Of a stretch of DNA of 64,000 nucleotides, positions 48,208 to 57,605 are shown one piece after another. Source of the DNA: DASPJR01 sp035628505 (lineage in GTDB: Bacteria; Planctomycetota; SZUA-567; H5-PLA8); the NCBI GenBank assembly GCA_035628505.1, contig DASPJR010000067.1, positions 69,874-133,873 on the forward strand, in the 5' to 3' direction. Position 1 is the stretch's first letter. Each line of letters begins with the position of its first letter. The notes beneath the pieces were generated by a model, which saw only the letters and a list, made by a program, of their open reading frames with translations, did no database searches and had not been told where the DNA came from. Position numbers and translations under genes: made by a program.

Positions 48208-49956
48208 TCACACCGACTGCTTGACCTTCTGCGCCATGGCCGTGAGCGCGGCCTTTTGCTGCTGAGGTTCGCCGCGCGCGATGGCCCTGGTGATGCGGTA
48301 GGCTTCCTGCGCCTCGATCTTCGGCGGCATCGGCAGCTCCAACGGATCGATCACGGCCTCGATGACAACCGGACCGCGCGCGGAAAGCGCTTCATCAATC
48401 TTGCTGCCGCAGTGAGCCGGATCGTCGATGCGCAGCGCCGACGCGCCACAGGCTTCGGCGACTTTCACAAAGTCGATCGGCTGCAGTTCGCAGCCGTACT
48501 CGAGATTGCCTTCCATGTACATCTGCTCAAACTTGATCATGCCCAGCGAATTGTTCTTAAGCACAACGACTTTTACAGGCAGATCGTATTTCACGCAGGT
48601 GGCGAGTTCGGCCATCAGCATCGCAAAACCGCCATCGCCGACAAACGCAATGCTCGGCCGGTCTGGATGGGCGATCGCGGCCGCAATCGCATACGGCAGA
48701 GCGCAGGCCATCGACGCGAGCGTGCCCGAGCAGGAATACATCTGGCCCGGTTTGATGCGGATGTGCCTCGCCGACCAGACCGTGTTGGCGCCCGAATCGA
48801 CTGATATGATCGCATTCTCCGGCAGGCGCTTGCTCAGTTCCGCCGTGACCCTCTGTGGCTTCATCGGCTTGTCCGTGCAGTTTTCGTATTCGGCCATGCG
48901 CGTGTTCCACTCCTGCATCTCCCGCTGTGCTTGCTCGAGAAAACTGCGGTCGCTCTTTGCCTGCAGCCTGGGCAGAAGTGCTTGCAGCGTCTGGCGGCTG
49001 CCGCCCACGAGCCCGACATCGACGGGGTAGCGCAAGCCGATTCGCGCCGGATCCAAATCGATCTGCACCGCTTTCGCCTGGCCGGGTGCGGGAAGGTATT
49101 CGATGTACGGAAACGAGGTGCCGACCATCAGCAGCGTGTCGCAGCGTTCCATGACATTCTGCGAAGGCAGCGTGCCCAGCAGCCCGATCCCGCCGGTCGT
49201 GTGCGGATCGTCATCCGGAACGACGGCTTTGCCCAGCAACGGTTTGACTATGGGCGCGGAGAGCTTCTCCGAGAGCTCAAGCAGCTCGCTTGCACAGCCC
49301 AGCGCGCCGCGGCCGGCAAGTATCGCTATTTTCTGTCCGCCGTTTAGAACATGCGCAGCACAATTCAGATCGCCATCAGCCGGCACGACAGGACGGCGCG
49401 TCATGATGTCCGACGTGTGGCCGGGGATGTTGCGCTTTGAGCGCGATTGCTGCGCGGGCTCTTTTTCCTGGAGGTCGCTGGGAAAGGTGATATGCGCCAC
49501 GCCGCGGCGGCTGAGTGCGATACGGCAGGCCAGATCGGCAACGTTTTCAACGTGGTCAGGGCCCATGATGCGCGTGTTGTATTCGGCAACGTCCATGAAC
49601 ACGCGGTCGAGATTGACATCCTGCTGTGCGTAGGTGTCGATTAAATCGTGATAATGATGGCCCGTAATCGCGAGGACCGGCTGGCCATCCATTTTGGCAT
49701 CGTAGAGGCCGTTGAGCAGATGCAGCCCGCCGGGTCCAGAGGTCCCCAGGCAGACGCCGAGGCGGCCGGTATATTTAGCGTGCGCGCAGGCCATGAACGC
49801 TGCAGATTCTTCGTGCCGCACCTGAATAAAGCGTATGCGATCCTGGCGCTTGCGCAGCGCTTCCATGATGCCGTTTATGCCGTCTCCGGGAATTCCGAAA
49901 ACGGTATCGACGCCCCAATCCAGAATGGTTTCAACCAGAATATCTGCCGCGTTCAT
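48208..49956 (-). CDS. ThDP-dependent enzyme, pyruvate oxidase/acetolactate synthase-like
   Basis: A 582-residue enzyme with the three-domain ThDP fold. MNAADILVETILDWGVDTVFGIPGDG starts the Pyr domain, with the catalytic Glu in VRHEESAAFMA. The middle domain (about 190-325) binds FAD or is structural. The PP domain has VGDGGFAMLMAELATCVKYDLPVKVVVLKNNSLGMIK (GDG...NN Mg/ThDP site). It resembles the PoxB-type pyruvate oxidase group more than acetohydroxyacid synthase, and no small regulatory subunit gene follows. The start at 49956 has GAGG five bases upstream. The exact substrate is uncertain. Confidence 0.82.
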   Translation of the reverse strand: MNAADILVETILDWGVDTVFGIPGDGINGIMEALRKRQDRIRFIQVRHEESAAFMACAHAKYTGRLGVCLGTSGPGGLHLLNGLYDAKMDGQPVLAITGHHYHDLIDTYAQQDVNLDRVFMDVAEYNTRIMGPDHVENVADLACRIALSRRGVAHITFPSDLQEKEPAQQSRSKRNIPGHTSDIMTRRPVVPADGDLNCAAHVLNGGQKIAILAGRGALGCASELLELSEKLSAPIVKPLLGKAVVPDDDPHTTGGIGLLGTLPSQNVMERCDTLLMVGTSFPYIEYLPAPGQAKAVQIDLDPARIGLRYPVDVGLVGGSRQTLQALLPRLQAKSDRSFLEQAQREMQEWNTRMAEYENCTDKPMKPQRVTAELSKRLPENAIISVDSGANTVWSARHIRIKPGQMYSCSGTLASMACALPYAIAAAIAHPDRPSIAFVGDGGFAMLMAELATCVKYDLPVKVVVLKNNSLGMIKFEQMYMEGNLEYGCELQPIDFVKVAEACGASALRIDDPAHCGSKIDEALSARGPVVIEAVIDPLELPMPPKIEAQEAYRITRAIARGEPQQQKAALTAMAQKVKQSV

Positions 49957-50017
49957 AGTCGCCTCGCCGTGAGAAAACTGCACTCTCACGGAATGCGCAC
50001 GCGATATGCCAGTCCCT

Positions 50018-50152
50018 CTCCAGAGGGAGAGGGCCGACGTGAGCGAATGCGAACGCGGGGTGAGGGGAAAGCGCCGCCTGGTGTATGCCGCGTCCAGCCC
50101 TCACCCGGCACTCGCTGCGCTCTTGTCCGCCCTCTCCCGGAGGGAGAGGGAA
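50018..50152. repeat. CCCTCTCC...GGAGAGGG inverted repeat
   Basis: CCCTCTCCAGAGGGAGAGGG is near 50021, and CCCTCTCCCGGAGGGAGAGG near 50131. Between them are CGAATGCGAACGCGGGGTGA and its near-complement TCACCCGGCACTCGC. It occupies the gap between two minus-strand genes. Confidence 0.7.
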
Positions 50153-50156
50153 CGAA

Positions 50157-51104
50157 TTACTCCGTCCATTCGGGTTGCGCGGGAATGGTGATCAGCCCGA
50201 GGCGGCGGCCTTCATCCAGGAAGCGACGCACGGCGGCACGGCCTTTTTCGCCATAGTCGAGCGTGTAATCATTGACGTACATGCCGACGAATTTATCCGC
50301 TTTGTCTTTGCCCATATCGCGCGCGTACTTGAGTGCGTAGCTCAAGGCTTCGTCGCGGTGGTCAAGGCCCCACTTAATCGAGTCATGCAAGTGGCGGGAG
50401 ATGCGCTTGATGCGATCGGCGCCCAGATCGCGGCGGATGCCATTTCCGCCCAGCGGCAGCGGAAGACCAGTTTTCGCGCCCCACCATTCGCCGAGATCAA
50501 CGACCTTTTTCAGAGCGCCACTGTTTTCTTCATGATACGTAAGCTGACCCTCGTGAATGATCAGCCCGCCATCGAACTCACCGGCAGCGACACGCGGAAT
50601 GATCTGGTCGAAGGGGACGACGACTGTGTTAAAGTGGCAGCGGAAGAAGTCTGTATCGCGGCGGCTGATCAGATCGCCGGTCGACGGCCGGGCCGGCTGG
50701 CCGTTAATGCCGCACGAAAAAATGTTCAGCGCGAGATAAGCGCTCGTGCGCTTGCCGGGGATGGCAATGGTTTTTCCTTCGAGCCATTTTCGGGCATCCG
50801 CGCCGCTTGCGTCAGCCTTGCCATCAAATTTCTTGGCGACGATCATCGGACCGTAATTGTCCCCGAAGCTGGCGCCGTGCGGCAGCAGGATGTATTTGTC
50901 AGCCACATACGCGTAAGCGTGGAAGCTCAGTGCAGTGACTTCGTACTTGCCCTTCTCGGCGTCCCGGTTGAGCGTCTCAATATCGATCAGGTGATGCTCG
51001 TAGACTTCCGGCGACGTGTCGAACTGCGGAAAGGTGAGCGCGTAGAACATGAAGGCGTCGTCTGGATCTGGCGAATGGCCGACGCGTACGGTGGGCTGAG
51101 GCAT
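50157..51104 (-). CDS. mqnD: 1,4-dihydroxy-6-naphthoate synthase (futalosine menaquinone pathway)
   Basis: Converts cyclic dehypoxanthine futalosine to 1,4-dihydroxy-6-naphthoate in the alternative menaquinone pathway. It has a periplasmic-binding-protein type II fold: VRVGHSPDPDDAFMFYAL at the start, ALSFHAYAYVADKYILLPHGASFG, GKTIAIPGKRTSAYLAL, and GLIIHEGQLTYHEE carrying the catalytic His. The frame is open 45 codons upstream, but MPQPTVRVG is the family start. It is the only mqn gene in the window, so the others are scattered. It implies menaquinone as the quinone used by the bc-type complex at 6-8 kb. Confidence 0.88.
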   Translation of the reverse strand: MPQPTVRVGHSPDPDDAFMFYALTFPQFDTSPEVYEHHLIDIETLNRDAEKGKYEVTALSFHAYAYVADKYILLPHGASFGDNYGPMIVAKKFDGKADASGADARKWLEGKTIAIPGKRTSAYLALNIFSCGINGQPARPSTGDLISRRDTDFFRCHFNTVVVPFDQIIPRVAAGEFDGGLIIHEGQLTYHEENSGALKKVVDLGEWWGAKTGLPLPLGGNGIRRDLGADRIKRISRHLHDSIKWGLDHRDEALSYALKYARDMGKDKADKFVGMYVNDYTLDYGEKGRAAVRRFLDEGRRLGLITIPAQPEWTE

Positions 51105-51223
51105 TTTCAGGAATCTCTCCGTTTGCGCAGTTGTTTTGTGATTGAAACTGCAGGTCGAACAGAGGATAAGCGGAGAGACGGCACCTGCAACTGACAACCA
51201 ACCACAGGATAAGCAGAGTAAAC

Positions 51224-51607
51224 GTGAAAGCAGATTCAAAGCAGAAGCAAAGCCAGGCGGCCAGCGGCCCGATCGAGTGTTTCCCGAACCGCCATCCGGA
51301 CCGCGATTACGAAATTAAAATCGTTGCGCCCGAATTCACAGCCGTGTGCCCGCGCACGGGCCAGCCTGATTTCGCCACGCTGACGCTTACGTATGTGCCG
51401 GACGAGTTGTGCCTGGAACTGAAAAGCTTCAAGCTGTATTTGCAGAGTTACCGCAACCGCGGCATCTTTCACGAGCACGTCACGAACAGCATCCTGGACG
51501 ATCTGGTGAAGAGCTGCCGGCCACGCCGCATGACCCTGGTGGGAGAGTTCAACGCCCGAGGCGGCATCGCGACGACTGTTACGGCCACGTACCCGTCGAA
51601 GAGATAA
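51224..51607 (+). CDS. queF: 7-cyano-7-deazaguanine reductase (type I)
   Basis: NADPH-dependent reductase that makes preQ1 for queuosine. The short unimodular form is 127 residues. FTAVCPRTGQPDFATL holds the catalytic Cys, and ELKSFKLYLQSYRNRGIFHEHVTNSILDDL is the QueF signature (E-S/L-K-S-x-K-L-Y, then H-E). The start is GTG at 51224 with a weak ribosome-binding site. It is divergent from mqnD with about 120 bases between; no other queuosine genes are adjacent. Confidence 0.92.
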   Translation: MKADSKQKQSQAASGPIECFPNRHPDRDYEIKIVAPEFTAVCPRTGQPDFATLTLTYVPDELCLELKSFKLYLQSYRNRGIFHEHVTNSILDDLVKSCRPRRMTLVGEFNARGGIATTVTATYPSKR

Positions 51608-51610
51608 CTG

Positions 51611-51685
51611 ATGTTTCTAGTTTTGAGTTTCTAGTTCCTGGTTATCGATTGAAGCGATTAACCAGAAACTAGAAACCAGAAACTC
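51611..51685. repeat. GGTTTCTGG-family inverted repeat (queF-rpmH)
   Basis: TTTCTAGTTTTGAGTTTCTA with GTTCCTGG on the left; TAACCAGAAACTAGAAACCA with GAAAC on the right. It lies between converging queF and rpmH. Confidence 0.8.
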
Positions 51686-51688
51686 TTA

Positions 51689-51826
51689 TTAACCGAAAAC
51701 AGTCGCTGTCCGGCCACGGCGGCGGCGGCGCTTGATGACCTTGCGGCCTGCCTTGGTGCTGTTCCGCTTGCGGAAGCCGCTGACGCGGCGCTTCTTCAGC
51801 TTCGAATTACGAATGTTGATCTTCAT
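51689..51826 (-). CDS. rpmH: 50S ribosomal protein bL34
   Basis: A 45-residue basic protein of the large subunit: MKINIRNSKLKKRRVSGFRK, then RNSTKAGRKVIKRRRRRGRT and ATVFG. The conserved GFRxR...T..GR.v...RRR.GR core is intact. GGAGAGAG precedes the ATG. The usual downstream partner rnpA is not present; queF converges instead, so this rpmH is separated from the dnaA-rpmH-rnpA neighbourhood. Confidence 0.92.
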   Translation of the reverse strand: MKINIRNSKLKKRRVSGFRKRNSTKAGRKVIKRRRRRGRTATVFG

Positions 51827-51989
51827 TTCTCTCTCCTTCAACAACAGAGGCGCACAGCAATGTGCGCCCCAGTGGAAGGAAGGATTATGCGCACGCCTAT
51901 GCGGATTTCAATTACAAAATTCGCAGCTTTGAACGTACGCTGCGTTTTTCGCACGACAATTCATTTGAGAAATCCACGGAGAATGCAGC

Positions 51990-53279
51990 ATGAATCGCCG
52001 CCACTTTCTGCAGACCACGCTCGCGGCCGGGACACTTGCGGCGCTTAAATCTGTCGCAGGCGAGTTGCGGACCGGCAGCATACTCCTGCGCTCGTCGTGG
52101 CAGACTGTCAATATTGGCGACATTGCACATACGCCAGGCATCGTGCAACTCATCCAGGATCACTTGCCGGGCGTCGAAGTGCGGCTCTGGCCGGGCAACA
52201 TCGGCAACGGCGTCGAAGAAATGCTGCGGAGGAATTTCCCGAAGCTCGCATTCGTGAAGACGGCTGATGACATCAAGGCCGCGTTCGCAGAATGTGATTT
52301 CATGCTGCACGGCTCCGGGCCCTCGGTCGTCGCTCAGGCACACCTCGCCAGATGGCACAAGGAAACCGGCAAACCGTTCGGGATCTACGGCATCACCCTT
52401 CCGGCCGTGACGCCAAAACCTGTCACAGCGGAGGCGTTTATCACCTATGCACCACTGGACGACGGCCTTCGCGGGCTGCTGGACGCGGCAAAGTTCATCT
52501 ACTTCCGCGACACAATCTCCTTAAAGGGAGCACAGGATGCGGGCATCAAGTGCCCTGTGATGGAGTTCGGTCCCGATGCGGCTTTCGGGGTCAAGCTGCG
52601 CAACGATGAAGCGGCGGCGGCATTTCTGAAAGCGAACGGGCTCGAAGATGGGAAGTTTCTCTGCGCCATTCCACGCCTGCGTAACTCGCCCTACTGGATC
52701 ATGAAGAATAACAACCAGATGAACGAGACAGACAAAAAGAAGCACGAAGTCAACGAGAAGTATCGAGAGCAGGACCACGCGAAGCTGCGCGAAGCGATGA
52801 TTACGTTTATCAAAGAGACCGGCATGAAGGTGCTCGTCTGCCCGGAAGACGAAAGCCACATGCAGGTCGGCAAAGAGAACCTGATCGATCCGCTGCCCGA
52901 GAACATCAAATCAAAAGTAGTGTGGCGCGAAAAATACTGGCTCACCGATGAAGCCGTGAGCACCTACGCCCGTTCACTGGGCCTGCTGAGCATGGACATG
53001 CACTCGCCAATCATGGCCGTCGCTAACGGCATCCCGGCGATTCATTGCCGCTTCTGGACGCAAACCGTCAAAGCGCAGATGTGGCGTGACATCGGCCTGG
53101 GCGAGTGGCTCTTCGACATGGACGAAGAGAAAGACGGATCAAAGATCGCAGCAGCCGTGCTTGCGATCGCCAAAGACGCCGGCGCCGCGAAAGAAAAAGT
53201 CGCCAAAGCAATGGCATTCGTGCGACAACGCCAGAAAGAAACGATAGCCACGGTGGGGAAGCAGTTGCCGGCCAAATAA
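51990..53279 (+). CDS. Tat-exported polysaccharide pyruvyl transferase family protein
   Basis: A 429-residue protein. MNRRHFLQTTLAAGTLAALKSVAG is a twin-arginine signal (RRHFLQ). The mature part follows the polysaccharide pyruvyl transferase pattern: NIGDIAHTPG near the start, DFMLHGSGPSVVAQAHLARW, TYAPLDDG, FIYFRDTISLKGAQDAGIKCP, PDAAFG, and the late LLSMDMHSPIMAVANGIPAIHCRFW. CsaB-like enzymes add ketal pyruvate to surface glycans, but Tat-exported members are typical of planctomycetes and their activity outside the cytoplasm is unproven. GGAG precedes the ATG. Confidence 0.82.
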   Translation: MNRRHFLQTTLAAGTLAALKSVAGELRTGSILLRSSWQTVNIGDIAHTPGIVQLIQDHLPGVEVRLWPGNIGNGVEEMLRRNFPKLAFVKTADDIKAAFAECDFMLHGSGPSVVAQAHLARWHKETGKPFGIYGITLPAVTPKPVTAEAFITYAPLDDGLRGLLDAAKFIYFRDTISLKGAQDAGIKCPVMEFGPDAAFGVKLRNDEAAAAFLKANGLEDGKFLCAIPRLRNSPYWIMKNNNQMNETDKKKHEVNEKYREQDHAKLREAMITFIKETGMKVLVCPEDESHMQVGKENLIDPLPENIKSKVVWREKYWLTDEAVSTYARSLGLLSMDMHSPIMAVANGIPAIHCRFWTQTVKAQMWRDIGLGEWLFDMDEEKDGSKIAAAVLAIAKDAGAAKEKVAKAMAFVRQRQKETIATVGKQLPAK

Positions 53280-53319
53280 TTACATCAGGCGCTCTTCGAG
53301 AAAAGGCTAAGGCAGAGAA

Positions 53320-54057
53320 TTACTTCGAAAGATCCACCTTCTTAAGCGTGATGTTCCGGTACGCGACGGGGCCGTGATCACCCTGCAGCATCAGCGGGCC
53401 GGTCGGCTTTTCGGGCTCAAATTCCCACATGCTTGAGCGCGTCGGGCCCGTGATTTCGACGTTCTCGTGAACGGTCTGCCCGTTGTGAACGACCTTGATG
53501 AACTTCGCGTTCTCGATCTTCTTTCCTTCTGCGTCGAAACGCGGCGCGCGGAAAATCACATCGAAACTCTGCCATTCTCCCGGCGCCTTCGACGCGTTCA
53601 CTTTCGGCGGATGGCCCTCGTACCCTTCCTTGCCTTTGCCGCGCTTGGCGTCCCAGCGCTGGTAGATACCGCCGGCGTCGCTGTGCTGCGGGTTAGCCTT
53701 GCCGAAGCTGTCAAAGACCTGAATTTCGTAGCGGCCCATGAAGTACACGCCGGAATTGGAGCCCTTCGGCACCATCCACTCGATATGCGCCTCGACATCG
53801 CCGAACTCGGCGGTGCTGACGAGATTCGACGTTTTTCCGACAGGCCCGTTCACAATGATTCCCGAGCCCGGCTTGCTCACCAGCTGCTTTTCATTTTCTG
53901 CCGATTTGCTGACCTCGCCGACGTTCATCCACTTATTGGTCGGCGTTTTCCAGCCTTCCAATCCCGTGCCTTGAATCAAAGCCACAGGCTCCTGGGCACA
54001 TACCGCGGCTGCGACGCATATCACCGCCACGACGAGTGGAAAAACGCTTTTCATCAA
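53320..54057 (-). CDS. Secreted DUF1080 (3-keto-disaccharide hydrolase-like) protein
   Basis: A 245-residue exported protein; MMKSVFPLVVAVICVAAAVCAQ is a signal peptide. Domain blocks are QGTGLEGWKTPTNKWMNVG, DVEAHIEWMVPKGSNSGVYFMGRYEIQVFDSFG, GGIYQRWDAKRG, GEWQSFDVIFRAPRF and GPLMLQGDHGPVAYRNITLK (all typical DUF1080). It converges with the pyruvyl transferase gene and is followed in the opposite direction by the sugar isomerase-like gene, which suggests a sugar-catabolic neighbourhood (inference). Confidence 0.87.
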   Translation of the reverse strand: MMKSVFPLVVAVICVAAAVCAQEPVALIQGTGLEGWKTPTNKWMNVGEVSKSAENEKQLVSKPGSGIIVNGPVGKTSNLVSTAEFGDVEAHIEWMVPKGSNSGVYFMGRYEIQVFDSFGKANPQHSDAGGIYQRWDAKRGKGKEGYEGHPPKVNASKAPGEWQSFDVIFRAPRFDAEGKKIENAKFIKVVHNGQTVHENVEITGPTRSSMWEFEPEKPTGPLMLQGDHGPVAYRNITLKKVDLSK

Positions 54058-54103
54058 TCAGTGCTCCTCGTTAGTGTTCCGCTGTCAGCTCAACATACAC
54101 CGC

Positions 54104-54934
54104 TCAGCGGCGCTTGATGCGGCAGGCGTCGATCCAGCGGCCGACGAGCGTCAGCGCCGTGCGCGCTTCTTTCAGCTTTGGCGCGACGCCGGGTTCGAGC
54201 GTCACCGGTCCGCGGTAGCCGCCTTCCCAGAGCTGCTCAATGATGTCTTCCCAGGGGATGACGCCTTTGCCCATCGTGACAAAATCAGCATCCATGCCGC
54301 GCCGGACTGCGTCGCGCACGCGAAGTGTTTTCAGCCGGGGCAGCACGGCCTCGAGATGTTCCAGACCCGAATCATCGCCCGCGCCAAAACAGCCGGCAAC
54401 GTCCCAATCGAGGCCCAGCAATTTTTCACCCGTCCCAATCGCTTCTAGCTGCGCCAACGCTTCCAGAGCCGTCGCGGCATAGCTGTCAGGATGCGTCCGC
54501 AGCATGACCTCGCAGCCTTCGCGAGAAGCAGCGGTGACGAATTCACGCACTGCTTCGAGCGCGCTTTCGTCAGGAACAGCGATCTCTTCTTCGTCCTCGA
54601 AATCCTTCTTTTCGGCCGCGGGGACCGCCTCGGTATGATAGTAAGCGATAGAGATGAGATTGCAGCGCAGCCGTTTTGCGATTGCGAACAATTTCGAGCT
54701 CGCCTCTGATGAGGGCGGCGTCTTCGAGAAGAAATCTGTCGCCAGAGACGTCACGCGCAGCCGCTTGTTATTCACGGCTTTTTCAGCCTGTACCAGCCAC
54801 CGTTCGTCAACATCGGGCAGCAGATCGAAGCCGAGCCGCCTCAGTTCAAATTCCTTGCACTGCATTTCAAGCAGCACTTCGATGGCTGAATTCAGATCGG
54901 CTGAAACGTCGTCGGTTGTGATGGATAGTCGCAT
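54104..54934 (-). CDS. Sugar phosphate isomerase/epimerase-like TIM-barrel protein
   Basis: A 276-residue protein of the xylose isomerase-like TIM-barrel (AP endonuclease 2) superfamily. Features are an Asp/Glu-containing strand set: FELRRLG, RLRCNLISIAYYHTEA, EVMLRTHPDSYAATALEAL (H-x-D), LGLDWDVAGC and GPVTLEPG near the end. Loops contain an acidic insertion (KKDFEDEEEIAVPDES). No signal peptide is seen. Members isomerise or epimerise sugars or cleave inositol derivatives. It is upstream of a DUF1080 gene and downstream of a kinase gene, all on the minus strand. Confidence 0.78.
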   Translation of the reverse strand: MRLSITTDDVSADLNSAIEVLLEMQCKEFELRRLGFDLLPDVDERWLVQAEKAVNNKRLRVTSLATDFFSKTPPSSEASSKLFAIAKRLRCNLISIAYYHTEAVPAAEKKDFEDEEEIAVPDESALEAVREFVTAASREGCEVMLRTHPDSYAATALEALAQLEAIGTGEKLLGLDWDVAGCFGAGDDSGLEHLEAVLPRLKTLRVRDAVRRGMDADFVTMGKGVIPWEDIIEQLWEGGYRGPVTLEPGVAPKLKEARTALTLVGRWIDACRIKRR

Positions 54935-54953
54935 GGTTGAGAGAAATCTTTGA

Positions 54954-55853
54954 TCAGCTGAAGAGGCGGCCCAGCAATCCGCCGGGGCCTCTCGGTTCTT
55001 TGTTTTCGATCACGCGATCGATATCGTCGGCAAGCGCGCCCGCACTGGAATAACGCTGCCCCGGATCTTTGCTCAGGCAAGTCATTATGACTTTTTCGAT
55101 TCGCGGATCGAGCGCACTATTGAGCTCCGTTGGCGGCTGCGGCGGAAGACTCATGGCCATCTGCAGCGTCTTCCACGAGGTCTCGGCTTCAAAGGGCGGC
55201 TTCCCTGTAACGAGCTGATAGAGTATTGCGCCGAGGCTGTAGACGTCAGCGGCGGGCGTGAGCCGCTCCTCTTCTCCGCGCGCCTGCTCGGGACTCATGT
55301 AAGCCGGCGTGCCGATGATCTTCTGAACACCTTTTTCGGAAATGTCGCCTTTGCGCCACGCCAGACCCCAGTCCAGCACGTGCGGTTTTCCAGCATCGTC
55401 GATCAGGATATTGCGCGGCTTTAGATCGCGGTGAAAAATGCCCTTTCCGTGCGCGTGATGAACTGCGCGTGCCACCGCACTCATCCAGGCAAGCACCTCG
55501 GCAGGTTCCGGGCGGCGATTCTTCAGAATCTGATCCAGGCCCAGCCCTTGAATGAAAAGAAAACTGAGATATGGGACGCCCTCGAATTCACCGGCTCTGT
55601 AAAGAGGAACGATGTTTTCGTGCTTAATTTCGCGCAGGATAGCTGCTTCACGAGAGGCGCCGCGCAGGATTTCCTTGATCGTATGCGGTGCGCGCGGATA
55701 AAGGACTTTCAGCGCGATGGCACATTTTTCCCGCGCAGCACGAGCCAGGTAGACCGTGGACTGCTCGCTGCGCCAGAGCTCTTTATCGATGATAAAGTCT
55801 CCGAACTGCCGCACCATGCGATTGCGCCGCGTTGTGTTCAGATCCTGATTCAT
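54954..55853 (-). CDS. Serine/threonine protein kinase
   Basis: A 299-residue Hanks-type kinase without a membrane segment. The P-loop is degenerate (KELWRSEQSTVYLAR), the Lys is in CAIALKVL, the catalytic loop is FHRDLKPRNIL, and the DFG equivalent is DWG (VLDWGLAWR), common in planctomycete kinases. The activation segment has GTPAYMSPEQARG, followed by ADVYSLGAILYQLVTGKPPF. It is soluble, unlike most bacterial Hanks kinases. Its target is unknown. It sits 20 bases upstream of the sugar isomerase-like gene, so they may be co-transcribed. Confidence 0.88.
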   Translation of the reverse strand: MNQDLNTTRRNRMVRQFGDFIIDKELWRSEQSTVYLARAAREKCAIALKVLYPRAPHTIKEILRGASREAAILREIKHENIVPLYRAGEFEGVPYLSFLFIQGLGLDQILKNRRPEPAEVLAWMSAVARAVHHAHGKGIFHRDLKPRNILIDDAGKPHVLDWGLAWRKGDISEKGVQKIIGTPAYMSPEQARGEEERLTPAADVYSLGAILYQLVTGKPPFEAETSWKTLQMAMSLPPQPPTELNSALDPRIEKVIMTCLSKDPGQRYSSAGALADDIDRVIENKEPRGPGGLLGRLFS

Positions 55854-55911
55854 GCCGCTTTTCAGTTTGCCAGAGACCTGTCAGCACTGCAAAGAGAACC
55901 CGGCGCCGCCA

Positions 55912-57513
55912 TCAGTAATCTTTACGGCTGATGGTGAGATGCCGCTTAAAGCGCGCATCATCGATGTCTGGAAAATCCGTCCGCGAGTGCGCGCCGCGCG
56001 ATTCTTCGCGCCGCAGCGCCGTGCGCAGAATCATCTGCCCGCAGGCGAGCATGTTCTGCAGCTCCATGCCGGGCACAGACGTGAATTCTTCGGCGTACAC
56101 GTACTTCTGCCAGAAGTCGAGCATCTGCAGTGCGCTGTTCATCGTTTCGGCATCGCGCACCAAACCTGCCGAGCGGCTCACGAGGCTGCGCAGCGAATTA
56201 CGCACGTCGGTGACGTCCAGCGGCAGATTGTCCTTCGGCAGGACCGGGCGGACCCACTTGTCCGGAAACGTTGGCTGCGAACCGGCTGCCAGAAGGCTGG
56301 CCTGTCTGCCTGCCTCGTGGCCGAAAACAAGCCCGTCGAGCAGCGAATTGGAGGCGAGCCGGTTTGCGCCGTGCACGCCGACGCTGGTGACTTCACCGGC
56401 CGCGAGAAGGCGATGAATGTCGGTGCGCGCCTGAAGGTCGGTACGGATGCCGCCCATCATATAGTGGCACGCAGGTCGAACGGGAATGCGATCTTTCGTC
56501 GGATCGAGGCGGTACTGCGCCAGTGTCTTGCAAAGATTCGGAAATCGGGAGCGGATCAGTTCGGGATCCAGATGCGCCATCGAAAGAAACACAGCCGTTG
56601 CGCCCGATTTGCTCATTTCGTTGTATATGCCGCGGGCAACGATGTCGCGCGGCGCGAGTTCTGCGCGCTCGTGAACGCCCACCATGAAGCGTTCGCCCTT
56701 TGAATTGATCAGGTATCCGCCTTCGCCGCGCACGGCCTCCGTAATGAGATGCCGCTTGGCGCCGGCGAGGTACAGCGTCGTGGGATGGAACTGCACGAAT
56801 TCCATGTCCTGCAGCGTCGCACCGGCACGAAACGCCATGGCCATGCCGTCGCCAGTGGCGACTTCCGGATTGGTCGTCTCGCGATAGATCTGCCCTAATC
56901 CGCCCGAAGCTAGAATGGTCGCCTTCGCTTCGATCTTCAGCAGCTTGCCGCTTGCGGAATCGAGCGCGATGACGCCATAGCAGACATCGTCCTTGTGCAG
57001 CAGATCGACCGCAAAATGATTCTCGAGAATAGAAATGTTCGGATGGTTGCGAATACGTCCGATCAGGCTGTTTTCGATTGCGCGGCCGGTGGCATCGCCT
57101 TCAGCATGAATCACGCGATGGTGCGAATGGCCGCCTTCGAGCGTGAACGCGATCTCGCCATTCTCCCGGTCAAACGGCGTGCCCCAGGCAATCAGTTCCT
57201 TGACCCGTGCGGGGCCTTCGGTGACCAGCTTCCGCACGGCGTCTTCATCACAGAGTCCGGCGCCGGCGATGAGTGTATCGCGCAGATGTCCTTCCGGATC
57301 GTCACTCGGGTCGAGCGACACCGCGACACCGCCCTGGGCATAGTAGGTGTTGGATTCTTTCAGCTCACTTTTGGTGACCAGCAGAACGGAAGCGTCTTCG
57401 GCCGACACGAGCGCTGCGGAGATGGCGGCAATGCCCGATCCGATGATGACCACATCCGGCGAAAACGAAGGCACACGCCGCAAATCGAGCTCGATGAGAT
57501 ATTGTTCTTTCAT
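55912..57513 (-). CDS. nadB: L-aspartate oxidase
   Basis: First step of de novo NAD synthesis: oxidises L-aspartate to iminoaspartate. It is an FAD protein with GSGIAAISAAL at the N-terminus, SNTYYAQGGVAVSLDPSDDPEGHLRDTLIAGAGLCDE, VQFHPTTLYLAG, LITEAVRGEGGYLIN, RFMVGVHERAELAPRDIVARGI and MMGGIRTD (fumarate-reductase-like signature). At 533 residues the length is normal. nadA and nadC are not adjacent. It is divergent from the HEAT-repeat gene, with 170 bases between. Confidence 0.93.
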   Translation of the reverse strand: MKEQYLIELDLRRVPSFSPDVVIIGSGIAAISAALVSAEDASVLLVTKSELKESNTYYAQGGVAVSLDPSDDPEGHLRDTLIAGAGLCDEDAVRKLVTEGPARVKELIAWGTPFDRENGEIAFTLEGGHSHHRVIHAEGDATGRAIENSLIGRIRNHPNISILENHFAVDLLHKDDVCYGVIALDSASGKLLKIEAKATILASGGLGQIYRETTNPEVATGDGMAMAFRAGATLQDMEFVQFHPTTLYLAGAKRHLITEAVRGEGGYLINSKGERFMVGVHERAELAPRDIVARGIYNEMSKSGATAVFLSMAHLDPELIRSRFPNLCKTLAQYRLDPTKDRIPVRPACHYMMGGIRTDLQARTDIHRLLAAGEVTSVGVHGANRLASNSLLDGLVFGHEAGRQASLLAAGSQPTFPDKWVRPVLPKDNLPLDVTDVRNSLRSLVSRSAGLVRDAETMNSALQMLDFWQKYVYAEEFTSVPGMELQNMLACGQMILRTALRREESRGAHSRTDFPDIDDARFKRHLTISRKDY

Positions 57514-57605
57514 AGTGCGGGATCGGGCGGAAGAGCCGGGGTCTCCTTTAAGGCGTACCTTACCGGATTGTTACGGATGTGTAAACCGCAACGGCAGCAA
57601 CTCGG

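Noticed and set aside
54954..55853. DWG in place of DFG in the Ser/Thr kinase taken as inactivation
   Set aside because: DWG is common in planctomycete-type kinases and keeps the metal-binding Asp; other motifs are intact.
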